A stretch of 64,000 nucleotides of DNA. Origin: Sisyra terminalis (Eukaryota; Arthropoda; Insecta; Neuroptera; Sisyridae). The stretch covers positions 14,198,001 through 14,262,000 of the forward strand of contig OY292275.1 in the NCBI GenBank assembly GCA_958496175.1, read 5' to 3'. Both the position numbers and the translations under genes were made by a program. Below the pieces are notes generated by a model, which was not told where the DNA came from, made no database searches, and saw only the letters and a list, made by a program, of their open reading frames with translations. The number at the start of each line of letters is the position of its first letter. Positions within the stretch are counted from its first letter, which is position 1. Positions 10,749-22,848 of the stretch are shown here, piece after piece.

Positions 10749-11099
10749 ATATTTAATTTATTCTACTTATATAAGGATCCCAATGTGGTCTCTACGGACC
10801 CTCAGGGGTCCCCAATATCATTTAGGGTATCCGTGGAAAATTAAAGTTGATTTGGGAGTGCCTGGGAAATATTATGAGTATCGCACAAAATTTATAAATA
10901 AATAACAATTCGTAAAATAGTACCTCTTCTATTTGCAAATTTAATAACACTTATTTTAAATTACAAGATGACCAGTTAAATTTAATCAAATCTAAAAGCG
11001 TTATACCTCCGTTTGTCGTAAACATTTATCTATACAAGCCAGGATATACAAGAGGATAATGTTCTTATTTTCCAAATTTCTCAAAATTGCAAAATAGAG

Positions 11100-11732
11100 A
11101 TGAACATTAGTTTGCTTACTTTCAACACTTAATGACTTCATACAGATCTGAACCAAAAACTTGAAAAAAAATTATTACTTGAATATTTCCGACTGAAGTG
11201 GAACCTTTTTGCACCTGGATAAGCTCACCTCCCAAACAAAGATGAATCTATATTAAAACAGGAGCAGCTTATTGAAATACCAACAAATGAAGAACTTAAA
11301 CAAGAATACCACAAATTCTGGTTTCAAAAACAGATACCCGTTTTATATCCTGCATTATGGGTTATCGTATAGTTTTTAACTGCTTTCACGTCTTCCTATT
11401 GGGTAGAATGTAGATTTAGAGTCACTACGAACCTCATCACAAAATAAAGGAAGTGACTAGAAATTAAAGCTCATCGGGATTTGGGATTTCTACTCACAAA
11501 CATTGAGTCGAACATTAATACACTCATAATATCTCATCAAGTTAATACAAGTCATTTTTGTATATTATTAAAATCAAAATTTATAAACACCATAAAAAAT
11601 TATTATACAAAATATTTTTTTAAAATTTGTACTTTTTATAGTATAAATTTAAGTAGCTTTTCCACTAGGAGTTCGTGAGTAGGTTTAAATATAAAAAGGG
11701 TTCTATGGGTCAACGAAATTTGGGAACCATTA
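11100..11732 (+). mobile_element. hAT transposon remnant, 3' part
   Basis: Contains the transposase C-terminus (11190-11580) and ends at 11732 with atttgggaaccatta. Read on the other strand this is TAATGGTTCCCAAAT, close to the hAT terminal inverted repeat CAGTGGTTCCCAAA. A left end was not found. Confidence 0.65.
11190..11580 (+). pseudogene. hAT transposase C-terminal (dimerisation) domain
   Basis: Decayed end of a hAT transposase of the SCAND3/ZBED5-like type. A single reading frame reads through EQLIEIPTNEELKQEYHKFW, then PVLYPALWVIV, then FLTAFTSSYWVECRF, TNLITK, LEIKAHRDLGFLLTNIE and LIISHQV. The blocks FW...YPALW, LTAFTSSY.VE and LEI..R.DL...LTNIE are the conserved C-terminal pattern. 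Three in-frame stops (before FLTAF, after TNLITK, before LEIK) make it dead. Catalytic residues of the RNase H domain lie upstream and are not preserved. Confidence 0.75.
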
Positions 11733-13981
11733 AATTTTTTTATAATCAAGCTTTTGCACAATCGAAATTTGAAGTAATGGATAAATGTATCTATTTTTAC
11801 ATTTTCCCGAAAGCCACAACGCATTTGAAGATAAGAGAATCTAGCCAAAAATCCAAATTTCTCGGGAACTACTTGACGGATTTTGATAACAATTGACTCA
11901 CTTTACATAAAATAGCATCTTCTGTCAATAAATTAGAATAACCATATTTTTTTTAAATTGGAGTGAAAAAAATACAGAAAATTACCCATTTTGCATTAAT
12001 TTTTCGATTTCCTCTTTTCCGAAAAAAGTTTAATCTTTAAAATCCTAGTTCAATGCTCAAAACATCTCTTAATAAATTAAATGCGACTAATCTTATCAAA
12101 ATCCGTCTCAAATCTCAAAAAATGTTTTTGGAGGAAATTTCGGTTAAATATTTTTTGTTACATCTGATGTTATGACTCTTGTGAAAAATCGAATGTACTT
12201 TACTTATTTTTTCGAACTTCTCAAGAAATTGTTGGAAATTATTCTGTTTAAGGAATAGATTGAACGAATAAATTAATTTATCTTTTCGTCACTAAATAGT
12301 ACTCCTACTGTCCAATTAACTACATACTAAAAAAACATAATTTTATAAAAAATTTCTTTGATAAATTTTTCATCCACATTTTTTGGATGGATACATCTTT
12401 ATACAACTTCTTATCTTCTTACTAAAAATGTTTATGATGCATTAAAAAATATGACGTATAGGGGAAGACGTTTATTTATAAATACAATAAAATATGATCG
12501 AACCCATATTTTATGGGCTTAAATGTATCCCATAAAGTTATCACTTTGGCTTCACCTAAAAAGTATTTCAACTAAAATTCTTTTAGAGATGAAAAACAAA
12601 CATAAAACTTTAAGTTAAATGCACAAAAGACAATTAAAAGAATTTATAATTCAAAAAAGCTTCTCATTGTATAGACAAATATTTGGCTACAGTATAGATA
12701 ACTAAAGATTTGGTTTTATTTCCAATACAATTTAATACAATTGGAAATCGTCGCAAAATGTCTCGTCGATTTTGAGTTATAGTTGAACAAACAAACAAAT
12801 AAACATTATTTTGTAAAAAAAGTAAAGAGATACTTGAACAGATATCTTTTTCAAAAATTTACTATCGAAAATAAAATCTCAAAATTTATGTATGATTTAA
12901 TATTGTGGCAAATAAATTAAAAAACTAAATAAATATTTGCTTTGCGAAAAAAAAGCATGTTGAACACCTGAAATGGTAGAATAATTTATTGATTGGGCAT
13001 TTGTTTTTTTACTTTCTATACACCAAAAACTCCTATTCTCTTCAAAATAGTACAAACGATTATTAAATTTGATTAAAAAAAAACATATTTCAGCCAAAAA
13101 CCAATTATTTTTTTATAAAACACTTACAGAGTCTAGATATACAAAATTGGCCAGGATTCCCGAATTTCATTTCCTAATTCGCCATTTCGTAGAATTTTAT
13201 CATCAAATAACCATTTTGAAAGATGTTCTCAAAGATCATTGCAAAAAAGTTCAACCATTTCATTTAAAATCAAAAATTATTTTTACACGTGAGGAAGAAT
13301 TTAGAAGAGAAAAAATCATTGGGAAAGAGAATAAACTGTTTTCGAAATTACTACGGAAATTGGTGGGTCAGAGTTTTAGGATTAGTAAGATGGAAGTACC
13401 TATAAGATGGACAGAAATTTTGAAATACGTTATTTAAAATCAATTACCAAAACTACTATGCAAAGAATTCAGAAGGTCAGAAGAAGTAAAAGGTTTTTGT
13501 GCATTTTTGTGACGGAACAAAAAATATAAGAAACAATTAAAAGATTGGAACTTCAGATTGTCTAACAAGGGTTTGTGACTAGAAGATGCTGGATCTAAAT
13601 CTCGTGACGATCAATTATTACTTGCACTTTTTAATCTATAAAATTATTAAGAATTCTCTTTATTAAAAAGAACTCTTAATGATTACCAAAACAGACAAAA
13701 CTAACATAATCTTTAGGAATAGGGAACTTAAAATGCAAAAGAAAACAATATTTTACCTTCACCTTAATTCCATATATTGGTAGAGGATCCTAAATGACGA
13801 ATACGACTGTCGATAAGTACAGTAAATTATTTGGCTATATTTTGTCAACTATCGTAGGTTTCATTATGCAAAACTTGAAGCCTGATGCCATTGCTATTAA
13901 TGGAAGGAATTTTAAAAAATTTAAAAAATTATTTGATTAAACTACAAACTCATACTAAATTCATATGATTTTTCCATTTAG
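11733..13981. other. Sequence without a recognised gene; one unassigned ORF
   Basis: AT-rich. The ORF at 13069-13437 (+, 122 residues, basic, rich in K, F and I) has a normal ATG but no motif I recognise. It could be a decayed transposon fragment or chance. Confidence 0.4.
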
Positions 13982-14205
13982 TCTTCTTCTTCTTCTTCAT
14001 TGTGCTAGAGGTGTCTCCTAAGAGTTCTTCTACGCTACATCCTAAATTAAAACCCAAAACCACTAAAACCTAAAACTATTAAAACCTAAAAAGGATCACC
14101 TAAAATGCCTCGGCACCCAAGCAAGCACTTTGTTGGTTGTCGCCAACTGGATAAGAAGTGTTTTGTATCCCAGACCAATTTGGAATCCTAATTAGTCACA
14201 ATCCA
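13982..14205 (-). mobile_element. Possible LINE 3' fragment with (GAA)n end
   Basis: On the minus strand the frame NKVLAWVPRHF (about 14105-14140) resembles the WVPGH block of LINE RNase H domains. The 3' side ends in a GAAGAAGAAGAAGAA run (13984-13998 as ttc repeats). Short and decayed; chance is not excluded. Confidence 0.3.
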
Positions 14206-14504
14206 GAGCATTTTTATTTTTCAGGTAATATTTACTTTCATGGAGCTTTATTCTATTTATCCTATATTAACACACTTTATTCAATTAGATAGAAAATGCT
14301 TCCCCTAAAATCAACTTTTAAAATTGATTGTAAAATTGAATAATTGGATTCAACAGTTCTTTATTAGTAATAGATATTCATTCACTAATTTGAAATAAAT
14401 GGAAACCCACGTTTTAAATTATTTTTGGAAATCGATAAATTGGTTGTGTCCATATTTTACATAATTTTATTTATTTTTAGTAGGATAGTGGATATGAAAG
14501 GATG

Positions 14505-14600
14505 TAGATCCATGTACTAATTATTAATTTTACGACACGTTTCGGTCTTTTATTAGACCTTCATCAGGCTTCTTAATATTTTTGGAAATATTTTAATACT
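14505..14600 (-). mobile_element. PLE end fragment (family C)
   Basis: Carries the PLE signature of a hammerhead motif followed by an AT-rich tail. No coding sequence is attached. The border toward 14718, where another PLE end-pair begins, is not resolved. Confidence 0.6.
14533..14572 (-). ncRNA. Hammerhead ribozyme motif (family C)
   Basis: CTGATGA (14562-14568), stem II GGTCT/AGACC around AATAAA, GAAA (14541-14544), ACGTGT, and C at 14535 as the cleavage base. Stem I is weak: only about two pairs before a mismatch. Core intact, flank decayed. Confidence 0.6.
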
Positions 14601-14717
14601 CATTATGTAAAAAAAGTGTTAAATGTTACCATTTTTACCAGAATAGAGATAAATAAGTATACGATAATTATATTTTATACCATATTCTCTTCCTGTTGAC
14701 CTATGTAATACACCTGT

Positions 14718-15110
14718 TAATTATTATTATCCTTAAAAAATTATTAAACTTAGATCTCAGATTTTTAATAAATTAACCATGAAAAGTCAGGTTGCTTAAG
14801 ATCCGTTAGATGTTTTATTTCCCAAACTGGCGAAATTTCGTTGCCTATTGCAACTTTGTCATGGATCAAAAAAACGTTTCAATTTCAGACCACACTCATC
14901 TAATAAAAGTACATACTCGCACCTATATGCATTACATGTTTGTTAGTAATGTGGTAATTGGACTGAAACTGAAACGTTTTTGTGATCCAAGATGCCTAAT
15001 AAAGTTGCGATAGGCAACGAAACGTCACCAATTTGAGAAATAAAACATCTAACGGATCTTAAATAACCTGAGGTTTCTTCCATAATTTAATTTTTATGGT
15101 CCATTTTATA
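14718..15110. mobile_element. PLE inverted end-pair (family D)
   Basis: Arms 14790-14885 and 14959-15065 are inverted copies around a short unrelated middle. On outward-reading strands both run GGCAACGAAA, GAAATAAAACATCTAACGGATCTTAA, then a CAACCTGA/TAACCTGA motif shared with the PLE ends at 18390 and 24190. Stem II (GTTGC/GCAAC) and GAAA of the hammerhead remain, but the core reads CTAATAA in the right arm, so the ribozyme is lost. The small ORF at 14810-15013 follows the hairpin and is not a gene. Confidence 0.7.
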
Positions 15111-18100
15111 AGCTTTACCTTTTATTTATTTCTATAAACTGAACCAATGTTTTTTTTTCATAACAGGAAATGATCACTCGAAAAAAAAACCTTCCATAAA
15201 TTCCCAGTAGAGTTGTAACAATTTTAATATTTTTAAGTTTTAGAATTTAAATAAAATGTTTTATCTTCAATGTAATATATCATTTGTTATTTAATATATT
15301 ATATTGGGTATATACGTATAAAAAAGATCTACTAGCAATGAATGTCTAATAAAACTTTTCTGTACTTTTTTTTGTGCGATAATCAAATCTAAACGTCACA
15401 CTCAAACCCCCCATGACTCTTGCCAAGAATCATTTATACAGATTCTTTAAAATTGTTTCTTCGTATACAACACGAACCATTTTCACCCATTCCACCCGCT
15501 TTTTCTCAAAGAGCTTTTAAAACAATCTCTGCTGAAACGTTGAAAGAAAATCATTCAATTTCCATAACATAATTTAATTATTGTTTATTATTCCACAAAA
15601 CTCAAAAGAAATAAAAAACATATACACAGGCACAAAACAAATTTTTAGTAACGAAAAAATGGGATGAAAAATCGTAAAATTTGTAATAAAAAATGAAGTA
15701 CTTTACCGTAAGTGATTTACACACCGAAAATGGCAAATGAAGACACATACACACATGTCTATTTCTGTTCTTTGTTCCCATACACCACATTTGAGAGTTT
15801 GTCTCGCATTTTTCTTATTTATTTTTTTTTCCTTCGGAATCCACGAAAAAGACAAAGCGGCTTCAATCACGTAGCTGATATCCGGTAGGCTGCAGTGGTG
15901 TCAATTTTCCCCGTCTGTCCTCGTCCTCGTTTGAAAATGTTGCTAATATAATGGAAAATATGCAGGAGTTGTAGGGATGCATCGGGACTCGAGTGCAATC
16001 TAACATCTGCATGATAAAATCAACACCCTTTTCCGTTTTGTATCGCTCCATATTTTCATATTTGTACAACATTCACCCCCATCCGACCTTACCAAACAAC
16101 CCCTCATCCCACACACTATATATATCTATATATTGCCTCTCATCGTCCACATCCTTCCAATCTCTCTCTACGTTATGTATATATTCCCATCGCTACCATC
16201 AAACTAGCACTGATCTCAGTGCTGCCGGGAGCATTGAAAATTTATATGGCATACATGAATGAATAGAAATGACACCACATTTATTATAGGAAAATAAAAC
16301 GAAGGAAAGAGCGAGTGATAGAGCATACGAATCCCGTCTAAAAGGACAGTAAATGATGCAGTTAAACATAGATAACCTAATGGAAAAAAATTGACGAAAA
16401 TAACCATTAAAAAAAGGGAATTACTTGCGAATATTTTCATTGCCCATTTATGAACGGCAATGAAGAAATTTGTTCAATTATCATTATATTTTTATTGAGT
16501 TAAAATACCCGATAACATCTTTATTAACCTCATATAATTTCCTGGAAGAAATCAAAGATTTTATGATTCTTCGTGAATGATTTTTGACCTCGATATAGAT
16601 ACATAAAATCAAATATGAAGGCAATAATGATGCCTCGGTTTTCTTTTTGCATCTTATATTTTTGTCGAGCATAATTTTTCTTTATTCCCTGTGTGTCTAT
16701 TCACATATGTTTTTTTCTTGTATATGATATAATGAAAATGAAGAAAAATAAGGAAATCGTGATGGAGCTCTTTGATCGTTTGCCGTTTCCGATCTTTGAT
16801 AATTTTTATCAGGATTTTTTTTTCTAGGGGAAAAATCAAACGTGTATAACTGTGTATATTCTCAAAAGAGTGCAGGCGTGTAATAAATGTAAAGAAAATT
16901 TTTTTGAACATCCACGTTCACTTTTCGTCTCCTTGTTCTTATTTCCCTGGATATACATTGAGACGCATTCTCGTTCTTATTATCGTCATGATCACATCAC
17001 ATTCGAGGCGAATTTTTTTGTCATTTAAGCCCTTATGTCGGCTATATTATTTTCGTGAAGAAAAAAACACACGTATTCTTTTTTTTTTTTGTTATTTTCT
17101 CTCGTTTTTCTCCAGCGAATTATATGATAGCATCATCAGCGAGGAATGTTTTTTTGGAGAAAAGAAGCAAAAAAAAAAAATATCAGACGACTTTGGTTGG
17201 TGTCGCGCATAAAAAGACGAGGTGGTATCTTCGGCTTTCGAATGTATAAATTCCTACCGCAAAATTAGTCGTTTTTCCCTATTCATGTGGAGAAAAAATT
17301 CAGACGGACACAAAACACATACATTACTAATGTATATTAGTTTACTTAACATTAGAAGGAATTAAAGTCGAAACAGAGATAGTAGTACGATGTACATAGT
17401 ATCCTCACCCACTCATCATCCCAATTCGCGCCACTATCCTAATTTGAAATGCAAATTGTCTTAGTTAGAAGTAAAACAAGATATAAATGTTGAAATGTGT
17501 TTATGTACGGTGAGAATTAAACAGGCGGGACACGATGAAGAAAATAGAGGATTTGAGAGGCGGAGAAAACAAAGGATGGGTTAACGGGATATACTCCAAG
17601 CCGGGATACATGGGATTTGTGTTTAACTCACCCCAATGTGGAACGATCGGGATAACATTTAGCACGAGAAATGATCACAGATCTCTGTATACGTACTTAT
17701 TTATGTATCCAACTACATGTATATTTAATATCTCTGTGTGCGTTTATTTGTTGTTTTGATTAATGTTTTAATTGTAAGATATTTATATTCAATCAGTGGA
17801 AATTGTAATTTAGAAATCGGGATTTCAGGGCAAACAGGAATATTTTATTATGATTTTATTGCTCGGATTTAATGTAAATTTAATTCTTTAATGAGAAATT
17901 ATTCACCAGAAAACTGTCAGAGCAAGCGATTTGTTTTCAATCTCTAATGAAAAGACATTACCATTCAAATGCGTCAGTTTCATAAGATTATAACAACATT
18001 GCGTACTAAGTACACAATTAATAATTCCAAAATTTCTCAATAGTTTCCAATAAATTAGTTGTTGAAGTAATGGCTGCTTCCGTTTAATGAAGAACGCATT

Positions 18101-18345
18101 CATTTTCAATAAAGCAATCTTTGTATTTGAGGAAAAGATAACAGTCGGAATCTATAAAGTTCAAGCACAGGGAAAATTTGATTTATTGAACGGTTCAATG
18201 TTAAGCAAACGTTGGGGTTGTTTAACGTTATTACGTGAACATCCTCTAATTTAGATTTATTTATCTAACAACCGTTTATTTCTGAAAAAAACTATGCATA
18301 ATTATGTTGTTTTTTATAGAATATATGCCTATCTTCTAATTTAGA
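15111..18345. other. Sequence without a recognised gene
   Basis: Alternates between AT-rich and less AT-rich stretches (15400-15540, 15720-16260, 16890-17760). Several open frames of 60-100 codons exist on both strands, but none shows a domain, consistent codon use or splice context. Could be host intron or intergenic DNA. Confidence 0.5.
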
Positions 18346-18434
18346 GCATTTAATAAGTTTATAATTAATTTTTTAAATAAGAAGAAAATTCAGGTTGTTT
18401 AAGATCTTTAATTTTTTAATATTTTATTATTTCA

Positions 18435-18478
18435 AAAAGCAACGTTTCGTTATGTAATCGTAACTTCCTCAGGCTTCT
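18435..18478 (-). ncRNA. Hammerhead ribozyme motif (family E), complete
   Basis: Stem I AGAAGC (18473-18478) pairs with GCTTTT (18435-18440), six pairs with one G-U. The core is CTGAGGA (18466-18472); only position 7 differs from CTGATGA, and position 7 tolerates any base. Stem II is GTTA/TAAC with an 8-base loop. GAAA is at 18445-18448. ACGT (18442-18445) is self-complementary, and the cleavage base is T (18441). The inverted right copy keeps only the part after stem II. Confidence 0.75.
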
Positions 18479-18549
18479 ATAACAAATTAAAATAATTACA
18501 AAATATGTCAATTATACATAAATTTCAAAATTATAATAATATACATATA

Positions 18550-18557
18550 ATATAGAT
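18550..18557. repeat. P-element 8-bp target duplication, left
   Basis: ATATAGAT, identical to 23404-23411. Eight bases is the P-superfamily target-duplication length. Confidence 0.9.
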
Positions 18558-19084
18558 CAGGGAGTTTGCACTCAATGCAAAAACGTGGTCAATAGGAAGG
18601 GCCATGGCCGGAGTTTCTAGTATATTTTTAGTGACTATTTTTTCTAGAACGTATGACAACGTATGATACGGTTTGGTACAAGGAAATAATTTTTGTATGC
18701 AATTCTGTAGTAATGGTTTGAGTCATTGCTAATTTTAAATAATGAAACTTGGATAACATGAATTAATATAATTTTATTTTAATTAAGTATCTGAAATAGG
18801 AAATTATGAACGAGATCAAAAAAAAAAATTGTAATAAAGTAATATATTTAATTTGAATAATCTAAAATCAGTACAACATGTATAATTGTATCATAGTTTT
18901 AAAAATATAACAATATAAAATGATTATATATATACAAAATTAATAGAAATTAAACATTTAACATACGCAAATTATAAAATATAACTTATTAAACTATATA
19001 CAAAGTAAAAATTAAATAATAAATATTTCCTTAAACAATAGTTATAAATCTATACTTAGAATCTAACTATATATTAACTATAAC

Positions 19085-20139
19085 TATATATTATACAATG
19101 CAGTTATATGACTCTACTTGGCAGTTTTATCGTTTAAGCAAAAATCTCTCTCCAACATATTATTTCGAATACCTTTCAATAAATGAGGAGGATCGAAAAT
19201 GTGGAGAATCTCTTTCCCATTAATTAAGTACGATATTCCATCCTCCTCATTATTGGCTAACCTATTTTGATTTGTAAATGTAGTTAATGCTCGTATGGCT
19301 GCCGAATTGTTTTGTGCTTGGTCACATATTGTCGCTCGTACGTAAAAGCCTGCATTTTGCAAGGCAAGATTGACTTCTACAATGCATTGTTGTAAGATGT
19401 TCGCTCCGGTCACACTATCAATGAAATAAAATGCGACCGGTTGCTTGTAATCATGGAAAATGCCGCGTATCATAAAGCACAAAACATGATCAGCGTAGTT
19501 TTTAAATCTGCAGGAACCAATATCTTCAAAACCGAAGATATGATCCTCCTTACTATTGTAGTGAACACCTACCCCTAAACTCATCTCATCAAACAGAAGC
19601 ACACAATTTTTTATCTTCTCATCATTAGCATCATTTAAAATTAGAGTTAAATTTTGAAAAATAGCATGATTAATTCCAGGTTGAAGATCCACAATCGGCA
19701 TCTGACGCTGAATGGTGGCTAATGAGGGCATTTCTATTTCACTCGATAAGAAATTGTATGCTTTACTGGGCATTATGCTGGCAAATCTCATGGATAGTTT
19801 TTTAAAATTATTCGAATACCGGCAACCCTTCCTCGACAATTGATTCTTTCTGTTCTATTGAAATTTGTTCTTAACAATTTCCTTTAGCAAATCCGAGCAA
19901 TGTGCCCTCCCAACGACAGTGTCAAAACTGTTTTCCCTCTCCTTATCTAATTGCCGTTTCAATTTTCTAATTTTTCGGCGTAATGCGTGTACAACTTCCT
20001 TCTGGTCTTCATCATTAATTACTGTTTGAGACTGGGTGTCGCGGTCGGTTTGTAATTCTTGAAGATTTTGTATTTCATCGACCTCCTCAATTTCTGGTTG
20101 GGACGGTTGACTCAGGTTCACTTATGTTGTAATTAAGAT
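19085..20139 (-). pseudogene. P-type transposase, coiled-coil and RNase H-like exon, broken
   Basis: Middle of a P/THAP9-type transposase, which cuts and rejoins DNA in the nucleus. Begins after a TTTCAG acceptor at 20140. A heptad-rich basic segment follows (ALRRKIRKLKRQLDKE, about 19960-20010), the dimerising leucine-zipper region. The RNase H-like fold has LLFDEMSLGVGVHY with the first catalytic Asp and TICDQAQNN with the second. HIFDPPHLLKGIRNN is the family's signature. Defects are a frameshift soon after the acceptor, an in-frame TAG at about 19855, and another TAG at about 19113 replacing a conserved Trp before SHITALYNI. The GTP-binding and C-terminal catalytic parts are absent. Annotated starts at 20121 and 19839 are not ATG and are artefacts of these breaks. 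Confidence 0.9.
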
Positions 20140-20569
20140 CTGAAATTTCAAGCTAATGTTAGGTTTGAAATACTTTTATTTAACTAATAATAAACATCCA
20201 CTTTCTTGACATAATCTTAATAAAACATTATAATATATTATGTTAAACATAATATGAAAAACTATATTTTAACTATATTTATTATGTTAAACTATAGTTT
20301 TTGAAAAACTGAAATTTTTTGTTGACTGCATTTTTTTCCTTAGAAGTTTAATTGTGCTTTAAACAGGATCTATACTCCAATTACATTTAAAAGTATGCAA
20401 AAATTTTCGGCATTAATTATTGCCAGTAAAGAACTGTTGAATTTCCTATTTCCCGGAACAAAAAAAAAAAATTAATACAAAGAAACTTTTTCAAATAGAA
20501 ATGTGTTAACTGGGTATAGTTAGAAGATTTAAAAGTTCTAACAATGGGATTAAAGTAAGACGAAAGACA

Positions 20570-20655
20570 TTCCAGAACATTCTCCGGAAGCTTCTAATTT
20601 GGGATAGAAAAATATGGAAAATTATAAATCGTTCGATTATTCGAGTTCAATCTAT
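20570..20655 (+). promoter_or_regulatory. Heat-shock-type promoter motif cluster inside the P element
   Basis: TTCCAGAACATTC (20570-20582) is a perfect three-unit HSE, followed by GAAGCTTC (20587-20594). A TATAAA box is at 20624-20629 and a weak initiator-like TTCAATC at about 20646-20652. Orientation is opposite to the transposase. No transcript-like frame follows. It could be a fragment of an inserted element or chance. Confidence 0.4.
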
Positions 20656-21247
20656 CGACTTCCACAAGGGGTTATCAGTTACCAGTTACGTTACAGTTTG
20701 AAATAAATTGCGGCAACCGTTAAAAGGAATTGTTATAAAATAATCAAATAAGTGGTGTGTAATACAATATATGGTGTTATTGTTATATGTATTAAAACAC
20801 AAAACGAACCCGTCAAATTCATTAAATTTCAAGTAAAAAGGTAACAATATTTTAATACAAATATTTATAATCATGAGATTTACAAGTTTCAGAATTATGC
20901 ATAAAAGAGCCCCAATATAAAATAATTAAGTAACATTCAGTAAATAGCGATACATTTAAATGTTAACTATATAATATTTGTTTATTATATGTTATTATCT
21001 TATAAATTTGCAATTTTCCTCAATATCCTTTTTTACTTAAAATGTATTGTTACGTTTTTACGATAGGCTCGTTTAGGTTTGTTTCAAGACATAACACTAT
21101 TTATTTTATTACAAACATATTAATTTATTTTATAACATTTATTTTAACGGTTGTTGCGATTTATTTCGAACAATTACTTATTTTAATTTAATAATTAACT
21201 AAATAATAAACTTATTTTAACTAAATTGAAACTTTTTATTTACATTT

Positions 21248-22078
21248 TAACTATAGTAATAACGAATTTTTTACCCCGATAACTTAATCAAAAAAATAAG
21301 ACACACCCACCTTTGGCCCCATTGCCGTTAATATATTTTTTTATAAATTTTAAATTTTACTATTTTTATAAATGAAACTTTTTTTAAATTTCTTCTGCAC
21401 AAGTCCTAGAACCCCTTATGACTTTATATGACCCTTTGATCGTTTGACCTTTTGGTACCTTCGATCAAAAGTCTTTTGGCCCTAATTAATAAATAAAATA
21501 TTATTTAAGAACAATATTAAATTTATATACAAACTCAATGGGGCCAAAGCTGGGCGTGTCTTATATTTTTGATCAATTTACCGAGTAAAAATTCGGTAAT
21601 TACCATAGTAATTCATATGAATTTTAAATAAATAAATATTTAAGCAAAAATATAATTCTAATAAAATTTGATATAAAAGTTAAAACTTAGTTGTTAGTAA
21701 AATATGATATTTTGAGTAATTGTTGATGCTTCATCTATTTCTTTCATTTAAAAATATCTCTGTTAAAAACATTTTAAAGGTCTTTTGGCTCCAATATAAT
21801 AAATAAAATATTATTTAAGAACAATATTAAATTTATATACAAACTCAATGGGGCCAAAGGTGGGAGTGTCTTATTTTTTTGATCAACTTACCGAGTAAAA
21901 ATTCGGTAATTACCATAGTATCTCGTATGAATTTTAAATAAATAAATATTTAAGCAAAAATATATTTCTAAAAGTTAAAACTTAGTTGTTAATAAAATAT
22001 GATATTTTGAATAATTGTTGATGCATCAATCTATTTTTTTCATATAATAATATCCCTGTTAAAAAACATTTTAAATGT
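21248..22078. repeat. Composite fold-back with 309-bp tandem units
   Basis: Two direct units (21472-21780 and 21781-22078) share tatttaagaacaatattaaa, caatggggccaaag and tcggtaattaccatagta. Each contains an arm inverted relative to 21248-21325 (ataagacacacccacctttg). Probably a MITE with one end duplicated. Confidence 0.75.
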
Positions 22079-22607
22079 CCAAAATACCCATTAGAAGTTG
22101 GTTAAAATTATTAAACGCATTTTAAATGTAATGATTTCAAAATGCCTCTAAATACCATTTTTAACAGGGATAAGAATAAAATAATATGCTATCATTGCTA
22201 TATTGAACCATTAAACGAAACTTAACTTGAGTTTCCCGGTTAACATTGTATTAAATTAAAAGAAGAATCGTAATTTTCATATGAAATAAAGTAATATTAA
22301 TTTATAAAATAAATATAATCCATGTCGAATTATAATACCGATAGTTTAGTAACGGTGACATTCGGTTAGAAGTTTAAAACTTAAGTTAATATTTGCAACG
22401 ATCTTGCGTAATTTTAATTTTTAGTTTAATATTTCGTTGAGCACTTGTCGAGAATGTACTTTTCGTAATACCCTAATCATTTTTCTTGTATTAATCTTTT
22501 TTTTTAATGTTCTTTAACACAATGAAAGGAAAATAAATTTTGCAGTCGTATTGTTGTAATAAACTTTAAGAGGATGTTTGAAATAAATTAAGATTTTTGT
22601 TACTTAC

Positions 22608-22848
22608 CGGGCAAATTAATAGTTGGAAAATCATTATATGCAAGCCTATTTCCGTAACTGTTTATAGGGCGAGCAAAGTGGTTGGAGCAAATTCGAAATT
22701 CATGATAGTTCATATCATTAATTTTTGAATTCCGAATGGCTCCAATTCACTTTTGCCGCGTATAAACACTATTACCCAATTCTTGAGATGGCAGACGATG
22801 TAGATTCACTTTTGCACCACATATGCCAATGCAGCATTTTCGTGGCAT
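22608..22848 (-). pseudogene. P-type transposase THAP zinc-finger exon
   Basis: First coding exon of the P-type transposase; the THAP domain binds the transposon ends. It begins ATG (22846-22848): MPRKCCIGICGAKVNL, then HRLPSQELG. The C2CH zinc ligands are Cys6 (or 5) and Cys10, then Cys54 and His57 in FRICSNHF, within the family's spacing. DFPTINLP at the end corresponds to the AVPTIF motif that closes the THAP fold. The exon ends in phase 1 at a GTAAGT donor. One in-frame TGA (about codon 34, where the family has Trp) breaks the frame. Confidence 0.85.

Larger units (their letters stand above)
20140..22607 (-). other. Presumed intron of the P-type transposase
   Basis: Between a GTAAGT donor (22602-22607) and a TTTCAG acceptor (20140-20145). 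Splicing these gives phase-1 joining that continues sensibly (INLP then DLNYNISE). At 2,468 bp it is long for a P-element intron because of the repeats inside it. Confidence 0.6.

Noticed and set aside
10663..10905. 80-residue ORF
   Set aside because: It overlaps SINE copy 2 in antisense and has no independent support.
13069..13437. 122-residue ORF
   Set aside because: Lysine- and phenylalanine-rich with no motif; not called as a gene without other evidence.
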